Below, one piece after another: positions 46,270-55,504 of a DNA stretch of 64,000 nt. The notes under the pieces were generated by a model. The model searched no databases, was not told where the DNA came from, and saw nothing but the letters and a program-made list of their open reading frames with translations. Made by a program: the position numbers and the translations under genes. Every line of letters begins with the position of its first letter. The first letter of the stretch is position 1. The stretch comes from Halohasta litchfieldiae (lineage in GTDB: Archaea > Halobacteriota > Halobacteria > Halobacteriales > Haloferacaceae): NCBI RefSeq assembly GCF_002788215.1, contig NZ_CP024845.1:434001-498000 (forward strand). Reading direction: 5' to 3'.

Positions 46270-46806
46270 GTGTTACGTCGCCAACTCGGGACAAGCCTCT
46301 ATGCAGGGCTGCTGTTCACCGTCCTTGGACTTCTCGCGTGGGTGAGCGGCCAGCCGTTTATTTTCCCGAGTCTCGGTCCCTCCGCGTTCATTCTCGCCTT
46401 CGAGCAACGGGGAAAACGAACCGACAGCTCCCGGATCGTCGGGAGCCATCTCATCGGCGGGGTTGCTGGACTGGTTGCCTACGCGGTTATTGCGGGGGAT
46501 GTCTCGCTTACCACGATCCCGCCCGAGCTGTCGACCGACGGGCTGCGGCTCACGCTGAGTGCTGTCGTCTCGATGATCCTGACGAGTTGGGGAATGATCG
46601 CAACCAATCGGGTCCACGCTCCAGCCTGCGCAACGACGCTCATCGTCTCGCTTGGGCTGTTGTCGACGCCACTCCAAGTTCTAACGATCATCGTGAGTAT
46701 CGTTATCCTCGTCGAGTTTCATGCCGGTATCCGCATGCTACTCTCCCGTCTGGTCGACTCCGACCACGCACTCGACGCGGAGCGATCCGACGATCTAAAG
46801 ATCTAA
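46270..46806 (+). CDS. HPP-family membrane protein
   Basis: 178 residues from a GTG at 46270. Four to five TM helices. The family motif is HPP; here the equivalent loops are FPSLGPSAFILAF and VHAPACATTLI. Members are proposed to move nitrite or other anions in some organisms, but this is not settled for archaea. It starts 84 bases after the hmgA remnant, so it may once have lain directly downstream of hmgA. Confidence 0.82.
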   Translation: MLRRQLGTSLYAGLLFTVLGLLAWVSGQPFIFPSLGPSAFILAFEQRGKRTDSSRIVGSHLIGGVAGLVAYAVIAGDVSLTTIPPELSTDGLRLTLSAVVSMILTSWGMIATNRVHAPACATTLIVSLGLLSTPLQVLTIIVSIVILVEFHAGIRMLLSRLVDSDHALDAERSDDLKI

Positions 46807-46854
46807 AAATAGACATTTCATAGCGCCGGTTTATGTGTTTTTTATAATGTAGAA

Positions 46855-47385
46855 TCATAGCAGCCGATACCGACCGCCGCTCTCGGAGGCTTCGCCCTGT
46901 CGACACAGTTTTATAAGTAACTCCGCCGCTTTCTCCGCCGGGACGCCCCGCTGTTCGGTATACGAAACGATCTCGGCTTCCGTGGGTCGATCCTTGCCAC
47001 CTGCCTCGCGGACGGCTTCGCGGATGATTTCGTCGCGGGATTTGGAGCCGCCAGCCGAGGTGTCGCCCGCCGCTGCGGCCGCGTCGGCATCGACTCCACT
47101 CGCTTCGAGATACTCCCGGTCCTCGACTACCGGTTCGTCGGTCTGGGCTTCGAGATCGGCAACGTGGTCGACATCGGCAAAGGCTTCGGAGTCGCCCTGT
47201 TTCTTGGCGAGCAGCGCCGACCGCGCCTGCTGGGCGGCCGTCCGGTCGTCGGACTCGAAAAAGCGGTTGAGTTTTTTCGTCTGGTGGGTCTTCCCACAGC
47301 GTGGACACTGAGCGGTGGTCGAACTCGTGGGATCGGACACCAACCACAGCATGCTACAGTTGTTACAGCCGACGACCGCGTACAT
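46855..47385 (-). CDS. Zinc-ribbon and winged-helix protein (DUF5817-like)
   Basis: 176 residues. N-terminal zinc ribbon: CNNCSMLW and CPRCGKTHQ (two Cys pairs). A disordered Ala/Asp/Glu-rich middle (about 75-110) leads to a C-terminal winged-helix-like region (111-176; EIVSYTEQRGVPAEKAAELL). It looks like a nucleic-acid-binding protein; target unknown. Confidence 0.8.
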   Translation of the reverse strand: MYAVVGCNNCSMLWLVSDPTSSTTAQCPRCGKTHQTKKLNRFFESDDRTAAQQARSALLAKKQGDSEAFADVDHVADLEAQTDEPVVEDREYLEASGVDADAAAAAGDTSAGGSKSRDEIIREAVREAGGKDRPTEAEIVSYTEQRGVPAEKAAELLIKLCRQGEASESGGRYRLL

Positions 47386-47433
47386 ATCGGGGGCTACTGC
47401 CCACTCGTATTTATTGCCACGGGGTCGCTTCGC

Positions 47434-47470
47434 GGTCGAGGGGTCGAGGGGTCGGGGGGTCGGGGGGTCG
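47434..47470. repeat. 8-bp tandem repeat GGTCGRGG
   Basis: Four full copies (GGTCGAGG twice, then GGTCGGGG twice) plus GGTCG, just before the start of the YihY gene region. A simple sequence repeat with no evident role. Confidence 0.85.
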
Positions 47471-47544
47471 ATATATGAACTGGCTACTGACAGTCAGGTA
47501 CTGTCTAACAAACACCCTTGAGGCTCGCGCACGAAAAACAATAG

Positions 47545-48360
47545 ATGGGTGGCGTAACCCGGTTCGTCGACCGACTCACCAATTTAACCCCGGTTCGACT
47601 GGGTGAGCAGGTCGTTTCGCTGGCTCTCGACCGAAACATCACCTTTGTTGCTGCGGGTGTTGCCTACTACGCACTGGCTTCGCTGGTTCCAATGTTGCTT
47701 TTGACGTTCGCAATCACGACCGCGGTCGGTCTCGAACTCGTGTTGGAACAGATTTTGGGTGTCGTCGAAAACCTGCTTACCAACACCGGCCAAGAGCTCC
47801 TGACCGAGGCACTCGCGGATACGACCGGGCGAACCGGTGCGGGTGTTGTCGGCTCCCTCGGGTTCATTTGGGGGACACTCAAACTCTCACGTGGGCTTTC
47901 ACGGGCTTTTGGCGAACTCTACGACTACGAGTCGGCGATCACGATTCGGAGAGAGATCGTCAACATCGGCATCGTTTTCGGCTCCCTACTGGTTGCGGTG
48001 ACAGTGCTGATCGGTTTCGATCTCGCTCTCACCTTCGGACGGGTACCGAAGTGGATTGTCGGTCCGCTCGAACAGGTGACACTGTTCGTCTCGCTTCTCG
48101 TGGCGCTGCTCCCGCTGTACGCGCTGTTGCCACCCGGTCGACTCCGCGTGCGGGAGGTCCTGCCGGGCGCGCTGGTTGCGGCTACCGGCTGGGTACTGCT
48201 GCGGCTCGGGTTTGAACTGTACGCGGTCTATGCCGCCGAATATCAGGTATACGGGGTTCTGGGTGCCCTGCTGTTGTTTATTACGTGGCTCTACATCGGT
48301 GCGCTCACCGTGTTGATCGGTGCGGTCGTCAACGTCGTCGTCCGTGAGTCGCGACTCTAA
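47545..48360 (+). CDS. YihY/BrkB-family membrane protein
   Basis: 271 residues, six TM helices. Family features: AAGVAYYALASLVPMLLL at the N-terminus, WGTLKLSRGLSRAFGELY and LLLFITWLYIGALTVLIGA at the C-terminus. Once named ribonuclease BN in error; true role is unclear (transport or envelope). Confidence 0.88.
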   Translation: MGGVTRFVDRLTNLTPVRLGEQVVSLALDRNITFVAAGVAYYALASLVPMLLLTFAITTAVGLELVLEQILGVVENLLTNTGQELLTEALADTTGRTGAGVVGSLGFIWGTLKLSRGLSRAFGELYDYESAITIRREIVNIGIVFGSLLVAVTVLIGFDLALTFGRVPKWIVGPLEQVTLFVSLLVALLPLYALLPPGRLRVREVLPGALVAATGWVLLRLGFELYAVYAAEYQVYGVLGALLLFITWLYIGALTVLIGAVVNVVVRESRL

Positions 48361-48464
48361 GATCGCTCGACGGCTCAGCACGATGAGCGGCTCGCCGAAC
48401 CGAGCTCCGTATCCGGTGTTCAACCGGACAGTATATTTGAGTTGATGGTCAAAGCCCACCGTAT

Positions 48465-49259
48465 ATGGAGACTCCAGAGACTGTTATTGATCAAATCTGC
48501 TTTCTGTCGCGGGCTGAATCTCGGGTTCGTATTATGGAGTTTCTCTCGGATTCGGTACCGGTAACTGAACGGGAACTCCGAGATCAGTTGTCGCTGTCCC
48601 GATCTACGGTTGCTCGTTCGCTGGACTCGCTGGCCGAGGTCGGCTGGGTGACCGAACGGAGTGGTGAGGTTCGACTCACACCGGTTGGCGAAATCGTCAT
48701 CGAGTCGTTCCTCCAGTTCTCCGAGACGATGTCGACTGCTGAAGAGCTGTCACCGTTTCTCGAATGGTTCCCGCTTTCCGAGTTCGATATCGAGGTTGCG
48801 GATCTACGTGACGGTGAGATCACCATGATTTCGGATGGCGATCCACTTGCTCCGGCGCGAAAACAGATCGATATGCTGCGGACGACCGACCGATTCCGCG
48901 GCTTCTTTCCATCGATGGACCTCCGTGGCTCCGAGTTGGTCCACGAGCGAATCGTCGACGGCGAGTTCGATGCCGAAATCATCGTTTCTTCCGATGTCGA
49001 AGACACGATCCACGGCAAGCAGTTCGTCCCCCTCTTCAACGAGATGATTTCGACTGGTGGGCTAACCCTCTCGGTCGTCGACAGTGTCCCCTTTTATTTG
49101 GGGATCAACGAGACCGGAACCACGCAGATCGGTGTCGAAGACGACGATGGGTTTCCGCAAGCGCTTCTTGAAACCGAAAACGAAACCGTCTATCGCTGGG
49201 CCGAATCGCTGTTTGCTGAGTACCGTGAGTCGTCGGTTAAGCGGCTCACGAATCTGTAA
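48465..49259 (+). CDS. HTH regulator with FilR1-like middle domain
   Basis: 264 residues. N-terminal winged helix (about 15-80; LSRSTVARSLDSLAEVGWV recognition helix, wing with RLTPVGE), then a domain (100-255) with the PSMDLRGSELVHERIVDGEFD and VDSVPFYLGINE motifs seen in methanogen FilR1-type haloarchaeal regulators. Probably a dimer binding a small ligand. No target evident. Confidence 0.85.
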   Translation: METPETVIDQICFLSRAESRVRIMEFLSDSVPVTERELRDQLSLSRSTVARSLDSLAEVGWVTERSGEVRLTPVGEIVIESFLQFSETMSTAEELSPFLEWFPLSEFDIEVADLRDGEITMISDGDPLAPARKQIDMLRTTDRFRGFFPSMDLRGSELVHERIVDGEFDAEIIVSSDVEDTIHGKQFVPLFNEMISTGGLTLSVVDSVPFYLGINETGTTQIGVEDDDGFPQALLETENETVYRWAESLFAEYRESSVKRLTNL

Positions 49260-49560
49260 ATCAGGTGAATAGTGTGAGTGGTATGCACAGAACCCACGGG
49301 ATAACACTATAATCAAGTGCCCCATACCGAATACTGCCAAGGGAACTCCCACACAATCCTCCCTACCCCTTCCATACTCTTGGCAGTTTTCGACCCCCCT
49401 TCCCACACTTTTGGCCGATTCCGACGACACAGCTGAGTCGAAACATCCTCTTTTCTCCCCGACCAATCTGCAGCTCCGAGACGGAGACTGCGTTTCGCGA
49501 TTGTGTGCGTCCGCTGGTCAGAGCCCGGATGGTTATGGTCGTGTGATGCCAATGGGTAGT
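49260..49560. other. Gap between the FilR1-like regulator and msrB
   Basis: Pyrimidine-rich plus strand at about 49340-49410 (several C-runs). The frame of msrB is open back to 49411, but those codons are unlike MsrB. No other feature seen. Confidence 0.4.
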
Positions 49561-49971
49561 ATGGTCGACCAATCGTCTGACACTGAGCAACCGAACACGG
49601 ATGCGGAGTGGAAAGCAAAACTGTCGCCCGAAGAGTACCGTATTCTCCGAGAGGCCGGAACCGAGCGGAGTGGCACATCCGACCTCTTAAAAGTCGACGA
49701 CGACGGCGTGTTCCGGTGTGCTGGCTGTAGAGCGGTGCTGTTCACGAGCGACGAAAAGTTCGGCTCCGGCACTGGCTGGCCGAGTTTCTACGATCCGGCC
49801 GACAGCGATGCCGTCGAGACGCGACCGGACCACAGCCTCGGTCGAACCCGAACCGAAGTCGTCTGTAGCAACTGTGAGGGCCATCTCGGCCATGTGTTCG
49901 ATGACGGCCCCGAACCGACCGGCAAACGCTACTGTATCAACGGTATCGCGCTGGATTTCGAGGACGAATAG
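49561..49971 (+). CDS. msrB: Peptide methionine-(R)-S-oxide reductase
   Basis: 136 residues from the ATG at 49561, the normal MsrB size. It repairs the R form of methionine sulfoxide. Zinc pairs CAGC and CSNC, GTGWPSFYDP, HLGHVFDDGP and catalytic Cys in RYCINGIAL are all there. Followed by msrA after 26 bases: an oxidative-damage repair operon covering both stereoisomers. Confidence 0.95.
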   Translation: MVDQSSDTEQPNTDAEWKAKLSPEEYRILREAGTERSGTSDLLKVDDDGVFRCAGCRAVLFTSDEKFGSGTGWPSFYDPADSDAVETRPDHSLGRTRTEVVCSNCEGHLGHVFDDGPEPTGKRYCINGIALDFEDE

Positions 49972-49997
49972 CGCACCCTGAATCAGCACACCCCAGC

Positions 49998-50627
49998 ATG
50001 AGTCCGACACCAACCACAATCAAGCAGTACGATCAGCAGGCACCGACGCGGGAAGAAACCGAAACCGCAACGTTCGCCCTCGGCTGTTTCTGGGGACCGG
50101 ACGGACGGTTCGGCGCGCTGGATGGCGTCATCCGCACCCGCGTCGGCTACGCCGGTGGGTCGAAGGTCGACCCAACTTACCACGACCTCGGCGAGCATAC
50201 TGAGGCCTTTCAGGTCGACTACGATCCCACCGAGCGGTCGTACCGAGACCTACTTGATCTTGCCGTCCGGAGTCACGACCTCAACCGACAGTCCTCGAAC
50301 GTCCAGTACCAGAACATTCTGTTTGTGTCGACACCCGAGCAGGCCGAAACAGTCGAAGGCTATCTCGACGCACGAGGGTTGGGCCGCGATGGGATCGAAA
50401 CCCGTATCGAGCAGCTCTCGCGGTTCCATCTCGCTGAGGACTATCACCAGAAACACAGTCTCAGAGCCAAACGGGCGATCTTGGATGCCTTTGAGGACGC
50501 CGGTTACGACGCTGCGGACGTTCGTGAGTCACCGGCGGCGGCGAAACTCAATGGGCGGGCCGCCGGGCGCGACCTTCCCGACGGCCACACGTTTGCGGCC
50601 CCAAACCGAACAGTCCACCGTGGCTAG
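49998..50627 (+). CDS. msrA: Peptide methionine-(S)-S-oxide reductase
   Basis: 209 residues. Catalytic GCFWG (with Cys), GYAGGSKVDPTYHDL and HTEAFQVDYDP are characteristic MsrA motifs, and AEDYHQKH near the C-terminus. It repairs the S form of methionine sulfoxide. Cotranscribed with msrB. Confidence 0.95.
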   Translation: MSPTPTTIKQYDQQAPTREETETATFALGCFWGPDGRFGALDGVIRTRVGYAGGSKVDPTYHDLGEHTEAFQVDYDPTERSYRDLLDLAVRSHDLNRQSSNVQYQNILFVSTPEQAETVEGYLDARGLGRDGIETRIEQLSRFHLAEDYHQKHSLRAKRAILDAFEDAGYDAADVRESPAAAKLNGRAAGRDLPDGHTFAAPNRTVHRG

Positions 50628-50711
50628 CCATCGCTGTCGGGTGTGTCGATGTCGGTTCGTATCGAAGATAGTGAAATAAGAGTAGCTGCTTCAGAATTGA
50701 CAGAGAGGGCT

Positions 50712-51254
50712 GTGCAAGATACAGAGCATAGATGCAGCATGCGTTGGTTCGATTTTCATCCAAGTCGCGTTTATTAATTGCATCAAATACTATGTATTTG
50801 ATTGGTATGGGGAGTGTTATCGAACGTAATGAGCGATTCCATCGCACCGCACGATGTGCTGGGTAACGACCCACCATCTGCTAACGAGGATGTAGCGAAG
50901 CTTCGACTCCAATTGAAGCATTTCTCACTTCCAGAGTTAGAATCAAAGGGACTCGTTGAGTGGGATACAGACGAACATCTCGTAACGAAGGGCCCTCAGT
51001 TTGACAAGGAGCGATTAGAGTAAATTTGAGTAGTCTCCGACCGGAGTTACTTTTTGCTGTATACGCGCGTTCTATCTTGCACGGGACGTTCTGATAGAAT
51101 CCAGATGGGTTAGTTGGTCACGCCCCGTGATCGAGCCGTGCTAACCGTTAAGTCAAACTTTGTACTCTATAGAATCCAAAGTTCACATAAATCAAGGCAG
51201 ATCCAGTGAAAAAGTTAAGTCTACTAATATTTCTACCGGATAGCGTGCAAGATA
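50712..51254. repeat. Three copies of GTGCAAGATA, IS-end-like
   Basis: Plus-strand copies at 50712-50721 and 51245-51254, inverted copy at 51073-51082. The two plus copies extend to a 27-base match with six differences. The first and second face each other across a short wHTH gene (371 bp total), like the ends of a small insertion element; the TIR is only about 10 bp. Confidence 0.45.
50829..51023 (+). CDS. Short winged-helix-like protein, possibly truncated
   Basis: 64 residues from the ATG at 50829. VAKLRLQLKHFSLPELESKG followed by LVEWDTDEHLV resembles the C-terminal half (recognition helix and wing) of haloarchaeal winged-helix regulators (DUF7344-like). The first helices expected are missing, so this may be a fragment. 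Enclosed by inverted GTGCAAGATA repeats. Confidence 0.55.
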   Translation: MSDSIAPHDVLGNDPPSANEDVAKLRLQLKHFSLPELESKGLVEWDTDEHLVTKGPQFDKERLE

Positions 51255-51367
51255 TAGGGAATAGGTGTAGCGATACTCTACTAATTGATTCTTAAGTCAT
51301 TTTCACTTTTTGACACACATATAAATAGGGTCTTACATTTATTCGTGCTCAATTTCTATATTGTCGT
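51024..51367. other. Gap with IS-like repeat copies, no gene seen
   Basis: About 340 bases, AT-richer than neighbours. Contains two of the GTGCAAGATA copies and TATAAA at 51320-51325, possibly the promoter of the HalOD1-like gene. No gene seen. Confidence 0.45.
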
Positions 51368-51604
51368 ATGGAACAGTCTCCGGTTCCGGATATTGTCGAA
51401 GCTATTGCAGAGGCAAAAGAGACTGAACCTTCCAAACTCGATCTTACTCTCTACGAGTATATTGACCCCGAGGCAATTCACCGGTTGGCATCACATGGTA
51501 CTGCATCATGGACCTTGACATTTGAACTCTCTGAGCATGAAGTAACCGTCACAAGTGATGGAGGAATCTTCGTTGACGGGACCCAAGAAGGACTCTGGGC
51601 GTGA
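51368..51604 (+). CDS. HalOD1 output-domain protein
   Basis: 78 residues, covering a HalOD1-like domain: IVEAIAEAKETEPSKLDLTL, YEYIDPEAIHRL, then beta strands ending with EVTVTSDGGIFV. These domains are common as lone genes or fused to receivers in haloarchaea; role unknown. Intact by length. Confidence 0.8.
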   Translation: MEQSPVPDIVEAIAEAKETEPSKLDLTLYEYIDPEAIHRLASHGTASWTLTFELSEHEVTVTSDGGIFVDGTQEGLWA

Positions 51605-51810
51605 CTTCTACAACAAATGTCGACTGCGGGTAGCTGAACCCAGACGTACTAAGCTAACGTTCTCCAGATGGTACCAGCGAAAGTTGTGAATAGTTGGAGC
51701 AATACAGTGCAATGCTTCACAGGCGCTCGCAGTCTTGCAACTGATCAACCGGCACTGAGCAGTCGACGGATGAGTACTGAACGATGCATCCCCGTCACGG
51801 CCCTTTTAAG

Positions 51811-51830
51811 ATACCGCATAGGTGCGGTAT
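51811..51830. promoter_or_regulatory. Perfect 8-bp inverted repeat, candidate operator
   Basis: ATACCGCA and TGCGGTAT separated by TAGG, followed by an AT-rich TATATTATT. Shape fits a dimeric repressor site near a promoter; a hairpin role is also possible. Confidence 0.4.
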
Positions 51831-51911
51831 ATTATTAGTCGACTGTGATTTACTATATTCAAAGGCTAAAACTCTCACTCGCATCCGCGCGAGCGGAGCG
51901 AGCGCGGTTCT

Positions 51912-51947
51912 CCGAGGGCGAGGCCGAAGGCCGAGCCCTCGGCCTTT
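51912..51947 (+). terminator. GC hairpin with T tract
   Basis: CCGAGGGC (51912-51919) pairs with GCCCTCGG (51935-51942); an inner GGCC-GAA-GGCC also pairs, followed by CCTTTTTC. Looks like an intrinsic-terminator shape. A second hairpin GGTTCGCC/GGCGAACC lies at 51972-51990. Confidence 0.45.
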
Positions 51948-52046
51948 TTCATCGAAGTTTTTGCGCCGAGCGGTTCGCCTCCGGCGAACCCGAGGCGAAA
52001 AAAGTTCGGGGGAAACGTTGAATCACCTTGGCGTGGACCCACCCGT

Positions 52047-54014
52047 ATGGAGTTAGCTGACGTGACGACGATTTCAGTGCTTGGAGCCGGGAACATGGGC
52101 CACGGAATCGCCGAGGTCAGTGCGTTAGCAGGCTACGATGTGACGTTGCGAGATATCAACGAGGAACTGGTCCAGAAGGGCTACGAGCAGATCGAGTGGA
52201 GCCTCGACAAACTCGTCGAGAAAGATCAGCTCTCAGACGAAGAGGCCGACGCCGCACGCGAGCGAATTACGCCCGTGGTCGACATGGAAGACGCCGTCGC
52301 CGAGGCCGACGTGATCATCGAAGCGGTTCCGGAGGTGATGGATATCAAACGCGACGTCTATAGTGAGGTCGACGAGTACGCGCCCGACCACGCAATCTTC
52401 GCAACCAACACCTCCAGTCTCTCGATTACCGAACTCTCGGAGGCCACCGACCGGCCCGAGAGGTTCTGTGGAATGCACTTTTTCAACCCGCCGGTCCGGA
52501 TGCAGTTGGTCGAAGTAATCGCTGGCGACCACACCAGCGAGGAGACACTCGCCGTCGTCGAGGAGCTGGCCGAATCGATGGACAAAACGCCAGTTCGAGT
52601 CCACAAGGACAGTCCCGGCTTTATTGTTAATCGGGTCCTGATTCCGCTGCTCAACGAGGCCGCGTGGCTGGTCGAGGAGGGAACCGCGACGATTGGCGAG
52701 GTCGACGCGACCACCAAATTCGATATGGGACTCCCGATGGGAGCCTTCGAACTCGCCGATCAGGTCGGCATCGACGTGAGCTACCACGTGCTGGACTACA
52801 TGCACGAGACGTTAGGCGATGCCTATCGGCCCTGTCCGCTGCTCGCCGAGAAGGTCGAAACCGAACAGGTCGGCAAGAAGGCCGGAGAAGGGTTTTATAA
52901 ATACGATAACGGCGGCGTCGACATTCAACCCGATGCCGGTCGACAGGAGATTGCCGACCGCCTACTGGCACTGATGGCGAACGAAGTTGCGGGGTTGATC
53001 CAGCACGATGTAGCCGACGCCTCGGCTATCGACCGAGCGATGCAGTTGGGCGCGGGGTTCCCCGATGGCCCAGCGAAGATGGCCGACAACAGAGGCCTGA
53101 AGCCGCTTGTTGAGACGCTCGACGATCGCTACGAGACCACTGGGGAGCCACGGTACGAGCCAGTCGACCGACTCCGCGAACTGGCAGGCGAGGACGAACA
53201 GTTCTATCCCACCAGCGACACAGATGGCTCCATGGAGTTCGAAACACTTCAGATCGAACGCGAAGGGACAGTCGCGCGAGTCGTTATTGACCGCCCCCAC
53301 CAGATGAACACGGTTACCCCCGAGCTGTTGGACGAGCTGTCGACCGCGATTGACCAACTGGATGCCGACAGCGACGTTCGGTGTCTCCTGATCACGGGTG
53401 CAGGCGACCGGGCGTTCTGTGCCGGAGCCGATGTTTCGAGCTTTGCCACCGACGCCGATCCGCTTGAAGCAGTCGAACTGTCGCGGACCGGCCAGCAGAC
53501 GTTTGGGAAACTCGAATCCTGCGACACGCCAGTGGTTGCCGCAATCAACGGCTTCTGTCTGGGTGGTGGGATGGAGTTGGCGACGGCGGCTGATCTCCGC
53601 ATTGCCAGCCAGCGGGCGACGTTTGGCCAGCCGGAACACAACCTCGGGCTGTTGCCCGGCTGGGGCGGCACCCAGCGGCTCAGCCACCTCATCGGCGAGA
53701 GCCGAGCCAAGGAGATCATTTTCACTGGTGATCGGTACGACGCCGAGACGATGGTCGACTATGGGTTCTTGACGAAGGCCGTCGACAGCGAGGAGTTCGA
53801 AGCGGCAGCGATGGAGCTGGCCGAAAAACTGGCGGCCGGACCGCCGATTGCCCAGAAGTTCACCAAGCGAGCGATGCTGGCTGGCCGCGAGGATACCGAC
53901 GCCGGGCTGGAGATCGAAGCCCAATCGTTCGGCCAGTTGATGCATACTGACGACCTGCTCGAAGGGATCACGGCGTTCATGAACGACGAAGAGCCGGATT
54001 TCACCGGCGAGTAG
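52047..54014 (+). CDS. Fused 3-hydroxyacyl-CoA dehydrogenase / enoyl-CoA hydratase
   Basis: 655 residues. Part 1 (1-290): NAD-binding VLGAGNMGHGIAEVSALAG, catalytic GMHFFNPP, and a C-terminal dehydrogenase domain. A second small dehydrogenase-type helical part covers about 300-380. Part 2 (395-655): crotonase fold with CAGADVSSFA and GFCLGGGMELATAADL (oxyanion) and EHNLGLLPGWGGTQRL with the active-site Glu. It catalyses hydration and oxidation steps of beta-oxidation, with the order reversed compared to bacterial FadB. Confidence 0.93.
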   Translation: MELADVTTISVLGAGNMGHGIAEVSALAGYDVTLRDINEELVQKGYEQIEWSLDKLVEKDQLSDEEADAARERITPVVDMEDAVAEADVIIEAVPEVMDIKRDVYSEVDEYAPDHAIFATNTSSLSITELSEATDRPERFCGMHFFNPPVRMQLVEVIAGDHTSEETLAVVEELAESMDKTPVRVHKDSPGFIVNRVLIPLLNEAAWLVEEGTATIGEVDATTKFDMGLPMGAFELADQVGIDVSYHVLDYMHETLGDAYRPCPLLAEKVETEQVGKKAGEGFYKYDNGGVDIQPDAGRQEIADRLLALMANEVAGLIQHDVADASAIDRAMQLGAGFPDGPAKMADNRGLKPLVETLDDRYETTGEPRYEPVDRLRELAGEDEQFYPTSDTDGSMEFETLQIEREGTVARVVIDRPHQMNTVTPELLDELSTAIDQLDADSDVRCLLITGAGDRAFCAGADVSSFATDADPLEAVELSRTGQQTFGKLESCDTPVVAAINGFCLGGGMELATAADLRIASQRATFGQPEHNLGLLPGWGGTQRLSHLIGESRAKEIIFTGDRYDAETMVDYGFLTKAVDSEEFEAAAMELAEKLAAGPPIAQKFTKRAMLAGREDTDAGLEIEAQSFGQLMHTDDLLEGITAFMNDEEPDFTGE

Positions 54015-54100
54015 CGGTCTCCGTCGGTGTTGATTTCCAACGCGAATGAGTCACGGCTGTGGTCTGATACACCGACCCACAGGACCGGCGATTGATGAGA

Positions 54101-54106
54101 TTTATA
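54101..54106 (+). promoter_or_regulatory. TATA box of tRNA-Glu
   Basis: TTTATA 31-36 bases before the mature 5' end. Confidence 0.6.
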
Positions 54107-54136
54107 TGTCCGTGCTTCATCCGATGTAATGCGGAA

Positions 54137-54211
<75 letters not shown>

Positions 54212-54226
54212 TTCCATTCTACCGCC

Positions 54227-54324
54227 GTCTTGCGATTATTGGCCGTGAACTCAGAGCTGATAGCCAATGATTCAGGCCAAGTTAATTCCCAGGATTCGAC
54301 GACCCCGACGCAGTCTTGCGATTA
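54227..54324 (+). repeat. 12-bp direct repeat GTCTTGCGATTA, possible integrase arm sites
   Basis: Exact copies at 54227-54238 and 54313-54324, 86 bp apart, between the tRNA-Glu and the integrase gene. Such repeats near an att core can be recombinase arm-binding sites. Confidence 0.45.
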
Positions 54325-54397
54325 GCCGTTTTGCCCCACCAAGTAGATTCAAAGGATTCGCCAAGTGGACACGAACCCGTCGACGGAGGCGGGAGTG

Positions 54398-55501
54398 ATG
54401 GACGAACTCGACGAACTCCCCGTCGTCACCGAAACGTCGACAGAATACCTCAACCCGCGCCAGCAACTCGACTACCGCAACGAGCGTGAAGCCTGCCTCG
54501 AATGGTTGCTTACGTTCGGAAAACGCCCTGACCAAGCAAGTGGGTATGCTCTCGGTACCCTGAAACCCGGTGCGTACCGAATGGACCGGTTCTACCGGTT
54601 CGTTTGGGAGCAAGAAGGCGGGTACACAGTGAACGTCACACATGAGAATGCCGACGCGTGGATGAAACATCTCGCGCGCGAGAACGTGAGTGTGACCCAC
54701 AAACGAAACTGCCAGAAAGCCGTTAAACGACTGTTCAAATGGCGGCATCATGAACACGGGCTCAGCGTGTGGGACCCAGAAATCACGTTCGCAGCCGAGA
54801 CGAGTACAAGTCCCCGAGATTACCTGACTCGTGACGAGCGCTCTGCTGTGCGTGAAGCCGCACTCGAATACGGTTCCGTTCCCAAGTACAACAACCTCAC
54901 ACCGGCGGCGCGAGACCGCTGGAAGCAGTATCTCGCCCAGCGATTCGAGAAACCAAAATCAGAGGTTGAACCAGCCGACTGGGAGCGCGCAAACGGGTGG
55001 AAAGTCCCGTCGCTGGTTTGGACGAGTCTCGATGCCGGGCTCCGCCCAATCGAAGTACAACGGTCAACAATTAGTTGGATCGATGTCGACAACGCAGTTC
55101 TCCGCATCCCGAAGGAAGACAGTTCAAAAAATCGAGAACACTGGGTCATCGGTCTTCAATCCAGGACTGCAGAAGCACTCGATAATTGGCTTGCAGAGCG
55201 TGAAACATATGAAAAGTACGACGATACAGACGCGATCTGGCTTACTCGAAACTCGAATTCGTACCAAACAACATCACTTCGCTACCTGCTTCAACAACTC
55301 TGTGAGGTTGCCGATATTGACACCACCCACCGGCAAATGAGCTGGTACACGATTCGTCACTCTGTCGGGACGTATATGACGCGAGAGGAGGACTTGGCAG
55401 CGACGCAAGCTCAGCTCCGGCACAAGAGTGCTGAGACGACGATGAAGTATGATCAAGCACCAGTCGAAGACCGGCAAGACGCATTAGATCGGATGGGGTG
55501 A
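54398..55501 (+). CDS. Tyrosine recombinase/integrase (tRNA-side)
   Basis: 367 residues from the ATG at 54398, which has GGAGG 7 bases upstream; a GTG at 54365 is the other choice. N-terminal core-binding domain (about 30-130), then the catalytic domain: Arg in DAGLRPIEV, RHSVGTY box, LRHKSAETT, and Tyr in MKYDQ. Complete. It lies 186 bases from the tRNA-Glu end and likely integrated the element there. It shares whole stretches with the opposite recombinase. Confidence 0.88.
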   Translation: MDELDELPVVTETSTEYLNPRQQLDYRNEREACLEWLLTFGKRPDQASGYALGTLKPGAYRMDRFYRFVWEQEGGYTVNVTHENADAWMKHLARENVSVTHKRNCQKAVKRLFKWRHHEHGLSVWDPEITFAAETSTSPRDYLTRDERSAVREAALEYGSVPKYNNLTPAARDRWKQYLAQRFEKPKSEVEPADWERANGWKVPSLVWTSLDAGLRPIEVQRSTISWIDVDNAVLRIPKEDSSKNREHWVIGLQSRTAEALDNWLAERETYEKYDDTDAIWLTRNSNSYQTTSLRYLLQQLCEVADIDTTHRQMSWYTIRHSVGTYMTREEDLAATQAQLRHKSAETTMKYDQAPVEDRQDALDRMG

Positions 55502-55504
55502 ATA

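Larger units (their letters stand above)
51605..52046. other. Gap with inverted repeats before the beta-oxidation fusion gene
   Basis: No gene. ATACCGCA-TAGG-TGCGGTAT (51811-51830) is a perfect 8-bp inverted repeat next to TATATTATT, so it may be an operator. Then GC-rich hairpins follow at 51912-51942 and 51972-51990. Confidence 0.55.
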
